Part shown: positions 57,772 through 64,000 of the stretch, piece after piece
How positions within the stretch are numbered: the stretch's first letter is position 1
Layout: each line of letters starts with the position of its first letter
Assembly: GCA_958450365.1 (NCBI GenBank)
Contig: CAUEEP010000927.1
Coordinates: forward strand, 62,001-126,000
Length of the DNA: 64,000 bases
Origin: Mesorhabditis belari
Taxonomy: Eukaryota > Nematoda > Chromadorea > Rhabditida > Rhabditidae
Direction of reading: 5' to 3'
Position numbers and translations under genes: made by a program
The notes under the pieces: generated by a model
Databases searched by the model: none
Told to the model about the DNA's origin: nothing
What the model saw: the letters and a program-made list of their open reading frames with translations, nothing else

Positions 57772-60700
57772 CGTTTACAGGTTCAAAGGGAGATTTTCAA
57801 TACAGGCAAAAGGGGTGAGTAATACTTGGGCAGGCATTCAATTTCTCCTGCCGACCTATAAAAAAGAATGAATAAGAAAAAAGAAAAGGAAGATTAGTCA
57901 ACCAATGCTCATAAAATTTCTTCAATTTAAATTGATCAGAAAGAGGGAAAAGTAAACATAAACGGGGTTGACTAATCCAAGAAGAGAAAGACTTCATGAA
58001 TTAAGCTGGGAAAGAATGATTTGATAAATGCGGTAGCAAGAGCTATTTTAGGCTATTTTAGGCAAAAAAAAACTTAAAAATAACCATTTACACAAAATCC
58101 ATTTTCCAATATTTATAGAGCTGCGTATTTGTGAGCCTTATTTCATTGATTGAATACTCTCACTTTCTGACTGTTTTTTGTGTACGAAACTGGTCTTGCT
58201 ACACTTTTTGGCATGAGGAAAAGTGGCTGATTTTGCAAAATAAGCAGAAATTTAGGAAATTTTAAAACTTTTGTTACTCTTACTATTTGTGATTTTTACA
58301 CAAGAGCATCTGTACTGACATACAAAAATATTATATTAAAATGTGAATTCAAGCCTGTGTGTGCATTATACGTCGTAAACAGAAAAAGTTTCTGATTTTT
58401 CGGCAGAAAGAGAACGGGGAAATACGAGAAAAATGCAAAATGCCTCAAAAGGGTTTTCGTGTAAGAAAGCGGGCGTTGTTACGGAGACGAAGAGAAAAAG
58501 CTATGGACAATTTTTGGGATATAGTACAAACAAATCGAAAATAAAGAAACATTCGAGAAAAGAATATTTTTGAGAAAAGATTCAATAAACATTGATTAGT
58601 GAAGAAAAGAATTGGAAGAGAAAAACGGGGAGAAGTTGATAAGGAAATGAATAAGCGGGAGGAACGGAAGAAAATAAAGGGAAGGAGAAGACATAGAACA
58701 GATTGGCAATATTTGAACAAAGAAACTGGTATGAAGTAAAATAATAACCATTGCCACCAAAGAAGCCATGCAAGAACGAAATTACGTTTGATATTTGATA
58801 GAGAACTCTTTAGGACATCATCACACACTTCAATTTCATGTTGTTGTTGGTTCTTTTTTCTACTTTACTTTACTGTACTTTCCTCAACAGTACTCATTCA
58901 ACTTGCTTGATTAGTACAAAAGTCTTATGACAAACCAGATTCCAGAAAATCGTCATCACTTTATTTTCTTTCTTTTCTATTTTTTCTGTAGTTTTATAGG
59001 GTTACAGCTTATTTTTCTGTTCGCTTTTCTTATGATTTCTGTTCAATAAAAAAAATTTGTGTTGATAAGGAATTGGGGAGGGGAAAATAGCTGACGAAAT
59101 GTGTGATTTTTAGCGCTTTTTCTATTGACTTGTAGGAGTTTTCTGATGAATTATTCGTTATTTTTAAATTTTATACATTAGGAGAAAAGAATTTGCTCAA
59201 CAACAATCCTTCGGGCGAATTCATAAAATATCCTATTTATCCTGTACAATCTTCAAGCGGCTCTTTAGAAAAGCAACTTTTAAAAGCTTTGTGAAATACT
59301 TTGATAAAAAACTGTTGGCATGATTGTTTTAAACAAAACCCAACTTTCTCGTTGTTGTTTCTTGATGGAGAACCTTGAAGTTTAAAGTTTCAAATTTATT
59401 TTCCCCATTTGCCTTGACACAATCTTTTCAGAAAATCTCCTCTGGAAAAAGTGGCTCATTTTGAACAGTTTCAACGTTTTTAGATACTTTAATTAATAGA
59501 CTCATAAATTGTGAATCAATCAAATATTAGATTGAAAAGAAAGTTTTCGGAAAAAGTTTGACTAGAATTTCTTAAAAACAAAACCACTAATTCAAGAACA
59601 TTTTGTTCTATTATTTACAAGTCGACTCCAAGAAATTACTCGTAAAAAAATGAGTGCAACTTTCCCTTTAAATTTTAGCTATTTTTGAAAAATGATTATT
59701 TTCCAGCTTAAATTCAGCTCACTTTTTGCATGAGAAAAAGGATTCCTTATGAGGTAAAGCTAGCATAAATGAGCAATAAGCTCTATAATCTCTATTTTTA
59801 GCCAAAAATTTTTGACAGAGAAGCTGAATTTAAAAAAATAGTTTTTTCGTGTCATCTTCTTGGCACTGAGTGTTTGATAAAATAGGTGATTCTGAAAAGT
59901 TAAAGCATTAGATAAAATTTGCCTTAATCACAAATTTTCCCTATTTTAAGTACTTAAGTACTTCATTTTAGGTTTGAATAGGACCCATTGCCTATTCATT
60001 AACCCATTAAAAACTTGTCTAAAGGCTGGTCACTGAAAAAGTGACCAAGTCAATTCAACTGAAGAAATCTCTTATTTTTTACCTGAAGCCCAATCTGGTT
60101 TTTTTGTCAAAAACTTTTTGAAATATAGTCAAGTTTATCAAAAAATCTGGGAAGAATTCATGGCTTGGTTTTGGAGAAATCACCATGCAAACTTTTTCCG
60201 AAAACTTTCTCGCCAACCTAACAATTTCTGCTTTTAAATTTGACCATTTCAAACAAGAACTCACCTGATTTTTGTGCTTCCTTACCAAAATCATTTGACG
60301 AATCACTTTTTTTACTTTGAGAACTGTAAATCAGTTTAAAATTATTTAATCTTATTGAGTTTTTGGTTGCAAAAGTTTTTGAAAAGATATTGATGATTTT
60401 TGCTGGCTTAACTTGCCTAGTGATCTTTCAAATACTCTACTCAAATCCTCCAAATACCCATCTCTCCCCGGGAGATCAGGTGTCAAAACAAGGTTTGACC
60501 CCTTATGTCCTTTTGGTCTTTTTCTCATCTAACAGACTTCCCTCTTTTTGTTCTTTTTCTGACTCAAACACAAGGTCAGTCACAAGGGTCTTTCATTCAA
60601 CAGAGCTCATCCATTTGAAGGCCAATCTTCATTCATTTTTTGTTTCATCGGGCTATCTGACTGTTTTCAACAATATTTTCCAAGTTCTTAAGCCAAAAAT

Positions 60701-60940
60701 ACAAATCACTCTGTATTACTTTCTATAACAACAACTTTTCTTAGATGTTTCCCAAAATAAGTTTTCTTTGTCTCTCATTTTATTCTTTATTCAAGTTTAT
60801 TGAATAGGCTCGTATTGTTAGAGTGGAGCTCTTATTAAAACGCTAAAGGCGACTCAAGGTAAAACTTTATTAGTGCTTTTCCCTTTTTAAATTCCATCCA
60901 TAAAATCTCCGCAAGCTTTAGCGGTTCCTTTGTGCACAAA

Positions 60941-61078
60941 ATGGATTCACTTTCTGTAAAGGAAAGGGGAACGTTCATTCATCGAAAGAAAACGAGTCGA
61001 GGCACAGCTGCGCCGAAGAAAATCGATATGAAATTTGAATTCGAACCGGTTTCACACAAGGGAAATGAAAGGATGGTA
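60941..61078 (+). CDS. Possible isolated first exon (unassigned)
   Basis: An open stretch from ATG gives MDSLSVKERGTFIHRKKTSR followed by GTAAPKKIDMKFEFEPVSHK, with coding-like composition, ending at a weak donor (ATG then GTAGTG). It does not join the exons at 62751 in frame through any acceptor I could find. It could be an alternative 5'exon of that gene or chance. Confidence 0.25.
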
Positions 61079-62750
61079 GTGTCTAGTGTAATCCTATTCA
61101 ACCTAGTTTTCAATATGATAGATGTTGAATATTTTTGCATAAAGGTAATAGTTCTAATTTACCCAGAACGATATTTCAATACTGCAATACTTGTTTCCGA
61201 AAACAGCTTATTACGTTACTTATGCAACTGCTAGTTTTACTTGGTTAATTTTGTAGTAGTAGATCCTCGTGACTGTTGTAACGTGATTGCGGAATAACGT
61301 TTAGCGTTTATCCAGAATAAAAGAAACACAATCGATTCGTATACAAAAATGTAGAACCGAGGGAGCGAAAACGAAATAAAATAGCACAAACTATGGGACG
61401 TTCCTAGTGACAACCTAGACAGAAGTGAAAGGGCACTTTAGAAAACGATAATTTTGTGGGAAGTATAAGACGCTATTTTCCCAACAGTTAAGTTTTCCCA
61501 AATCTCTTGCAGAATATCCAACTTGCCGCAAAATTATCATTCCACTTCCTGACTGATTCATACTTAACTTTTTCTGGAAACTTGTATCCCGATCTTTCAC
61601 TCCAATCTGTTCCATCTGCTCCTAATTTCTAAATCTTTTCATATCAAAAAGTCGTTTGCATCATGAAAAGAATCGATTCAGAATTTGAAATGGTGTCTCT
61701 TTTCTGGAAGGAAACGTGTCCAAAGGACTCTTTCGTTCATTTCACAAACACTTCACTCACTATCTCATCGTTCCCTTTTGCTCACATAAGAGACACAAAA
61801 TAGAGAGAAACTTGTAAATTCATCACAATATATAACTTTTATATGCAACTTCATTCATTAACAATACTTTTAAAAACATTTGGCTTTTGATCCTCGATTC
61901 TCAAAGTTTCGATCCATTTCCCAGGAACAGTTGTTTTTCCTTTGTTTTTCTGACAAAAAACAAAGTTGTTTACCTGTTCATAAGCTCTTTAATTTTAAGC
62001 AGCTCAAACATTTTCCTAACAAAACTTCTTTGGATTTCTTCGATTTTCTTTGTTTCTTCATTTTTATTTCACAATCTTGAAACGTTTCTTTTCGAATCGG
62101 CTGTTTTTGATCGATCGATTTCTCCATTTGAAAGTTCTCGAAAACTTATGTAATTATTTTGAAACAGGAACTTCATAGTCTAATCATTGACTTATTTCTT
62201 CAAACCTTGCTTCTTTGAGAGCTTTTTGAGTCAGATTCAAAGTTTGCTTCGAACAGTCTCACCGAATAGTCCGTCTGAAGATTGTTTTTGTAGGAAACTA
62301 TAAACTTATATTTAATCAAAACAAGTTCTTCCATAAATGCAAAATTATAGACTCAAAGAAGTCTTCCTTTCTCTTTTCCCGTGAAATATCGGGTCTCGCC
62401 TTTTTTTCCGATCGATGATTGAATGGGTCGGAGTTGTTTGTTTTTGTCTGATCCGTTTCTCCCTCGAGCAGATTTGTTGATTGTTTTCAACTACTTTTTG
62501 AGAAGAACTGCTATTTGTAAGAGAACACAACTGTTTTTGATGCTAAGGTAGTTGAGTGTTCAAAGCTTCCTTTCAATACCTTTTTCAATTTTAGAAAGTT
62601 TTTGACTTTTGGCATTAGTCTTTGAACAACCAGCATATTTCAATAACTTTTCTAACGGTCTTCGATGTTATTTTTCTCTCATAAGTTTTATGTTCATTAC
62701 AGAATCACTGCCAAAAGACGGGAAATCATAGAGATTGAACGAGTTGCGTG

Positions 62751-62972
62751 ATGAGAGAGAACGCAGAACCAAGAAGGTTTGTAAAAGATATTTACTTGCG
62801 ATTAATATGTCAAAAACAGTGAAGCTAACGGAAATAAGATTTTTTTAGAAGACGAGATAGTGGAAGTAGTAGTAGCTCGGAGAGAGAATCGAGGAGAAGA
62901 GCAAGACAATCATCTACTGTCACTCTCAGAAGGGGATACTCACCGTTTCTATTCAAAAAGGATCAACAACAG
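62751..62972 (+). CDS. Start of an unrecognised Ser/Arg-rich protein (runs off the window)
   Basis: Exons 62751-62776 and 62849-62972 join in frame (phase 2), giving MRENAEPRRRDSGSSSSSER then ESRRRARQSSTVTLRRGYSP and FLFKKDQQQ; the second exon ends in phase 0 at a GT donor. The composition is low-complexity Ser/Arg, typical of a disordered N-terminus, and gives no family. The next exon was not found in the remaining kilobase, whose first part is occupied by a Tc1-like MITE. Confidence 0.5.
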
Positions 62973-63035
62973 GTTGGGTGATAGTTTAAAATTGGTGGGC
63001 TGTTGAAAAAATCTCAGGTTTGGGTTGTATTAGAA

Positions 63036-63274
63036 TACGGTAGCGCTCAAAATGATTCGTACACCCCGCCTTTTGGATTTAGCCATGAAGAACTCAACCA
63101 ATGATCCTAAAACTTTGCAGATAAGTCAAAAATAGTTTAAAACTAGTGTATACAAGTTAAAAAAAGGACTCTTTTCATTTAACAGTTTATTTAAAAGTAA
63201 ATACCACAAATAATAGCAAAGCCATGAAATTATGCAGAACGTGGGGTGTACAAATCTTTTTGAGCGCTACTGTA
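63036..63274. mobile_element. Tc1-like MITE, 239 bp
   Basis: TA-flanked ends CGGTAGCGCTCAAAATGATT (left) and, reversed, CAGTAGCGCTCAAAAAGATT (right), both continuing into GTACACCCC. CAGT-type ends with CAAAAAGAT recall Tc1-family termini. No coding capacity; it lies just after the second exon of the edge gene. Confidence 0.8.
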
Positions 63275-63497
63275 GATCTAAACTGAAACCCAAAAACCCA
63301 ACAAGATTCACTTAAACTATATGATCAAATGCTTAGACTTAATAAGTGTGACACTAAACTCTAACCCAAGAAACCTTTACAATATTTCAAACCTGCCCAA
63401 AAGCCACAATCCTTCTCCTCGTTCTTTGTCCCCATCGATTTATCTATGCAAATCCAATTACATCAATCTATATGTTACGTCAGTTATTGAATCTATT

Positions 63498-63897
63498 CAA
63501 TAACGGACGTTCGGTTCTGAATCGGAAGCCTGTTTTTGATCGTCCAACCTATATTTCAACAATTTTCAAACTTTACTACCAAATCCTCGAAAATAATGCA
63601 TTTTTTCTTTTGATTATTGAAAATCCATCATCAAACTTCAAAATTTATTGGTAACAAACGATCAAAAATATAAATGATCGAAAACAAACATAGCACAGTT
63701 TAAATAAAGGAAAAATAAAATAGAAATGCGGAACGCGCAAGTTAGCTAGGACTCAAAATTATGACTTTAAAGTTTTATGAATAGAAATAGAAATTATACT
63801 TGGTAACTCGCAAAAGCCACAGATTATTAAAAAAAATACAAAAAAATCAAAGTGTAGATTGGACGATTCGGTAACGGGCGTCCGGTTCTGAATCGGA
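63498..63897 (+). repeat. Pair of 29-bp direct repeats
   Basis: CGTTCGGTTCTGAATCGGA ends a 29-bp block at 63498-63526 that recurs at 63869-63897 with four differences (CGTCCGGTTCTGAATCGGA). Copies are 371 bp apart and GC-richer than their surroundings. They may be the ends or units of an unrecognised element. Confidence 0.65.
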
Positions 63898-64000
63898 CAA
63901 AATTCAAATCGTAACATATATAGAATTTGAATTCTTTTCAGGATGCTCATCACCATAATCATTTGTGGTTTCTCGCATTGATCGGTTGTCTTTTATTGCC

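Larger units (their letters stand above)
56108..62750. other. 6.6-kb intergenic region upstream of TRPA
   Basis: Divergent 5' region between TRPA (-) and the edge gene (+). It holds three mariner-like pieces (56491-56575, 56627-57071, 57487-57771), then from 57.8 to 60.9 kb long AT-rich sequence with nothing recognisable. A possible isolated exon is at 60941-61078; the rest is AT-rich. Confidence 0.45.

Noticed and set aside
58445..58828. 127-codon minus-strand ORF in the long AT-rich gap
   Set aside because: Low-complexity Phe/Leu/Ser frame opposite a purine-rich run; no splice sites or motifs supporting an exon.

Overview
The window is nuclear DNA of a nematode. Introns are mostly 37-60 nt with TTTYAG acceptors. 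Several start codons sit a few bases after an acceptor-like site, as expected for spliced-leader trans-splicing. The gene set (TRAP-gamma, single-CRD galectin, Ig-EGF receptor-like protein, MADF proteins, espin-like and TRPA ankyrin proteins) is animal. I reassembled the genes by hand from split exons; most models close in frame across every junction, which is the main support for them. No tRNA, rRNA, CRISPR or bacterial feature was found. Layout: 0.9-5.8 kb, + strand, a VGLL4/Tgi-type TEAD cofactor with two tondu motifs and a CtBP-type PLDLS motif. 7.6-8.6 kb, +, TRAP-gamma (SSR3), with LINE debris before it. 9.8-12.1 kb, +, a secreted Cys-rich WAP-like protein whose third intron holds a nested transposon. 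15.7-18.7 kb, +, an Ig+EGF+transmembrane protein, followed at 20.1-20.6 kb by a second EGF+transmembrane cassette with the same intron phases. 20.8-22.2 kb, -, a galectin. 23.6-25.1 and 26.8-27.3 kb, -, two MADF-domain genes. 29.3-30.6 kb, -, an unrecognised single-pass membrane protein with its 5' end missing. 36.8-40.8 kb, -, an espin-like ankyrin protein. 42.0-56.1 kb, -, a 44-exon TRPA channel of about 1383 residues. 62.75 kb to the right edge, +, the start of an unrecognised Ser/Arg-rich protein. Introns and intergenic DNA carry many degraded mobile elements: a tRNA-derived SINE family (at least five copies), pogo/Tigger-like, Tc1-like and mariner-like elements and MITEs, and a LINE reverse-transcriptase remnant. 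The most unusual points are the SINE family with intact A and B boxes, a GG (not GT) splice donor in the TRPA gene beside a SINE tail, the duplicated phase-matched EGF-TM cassette, and a MITE nested in an older MITE whose empty site survives elsewhere in the window. The espin-like gene lies directly downstream of the TRPA gene on the same strand; a shared sensory or cytoskeletal context is possible but is inference.
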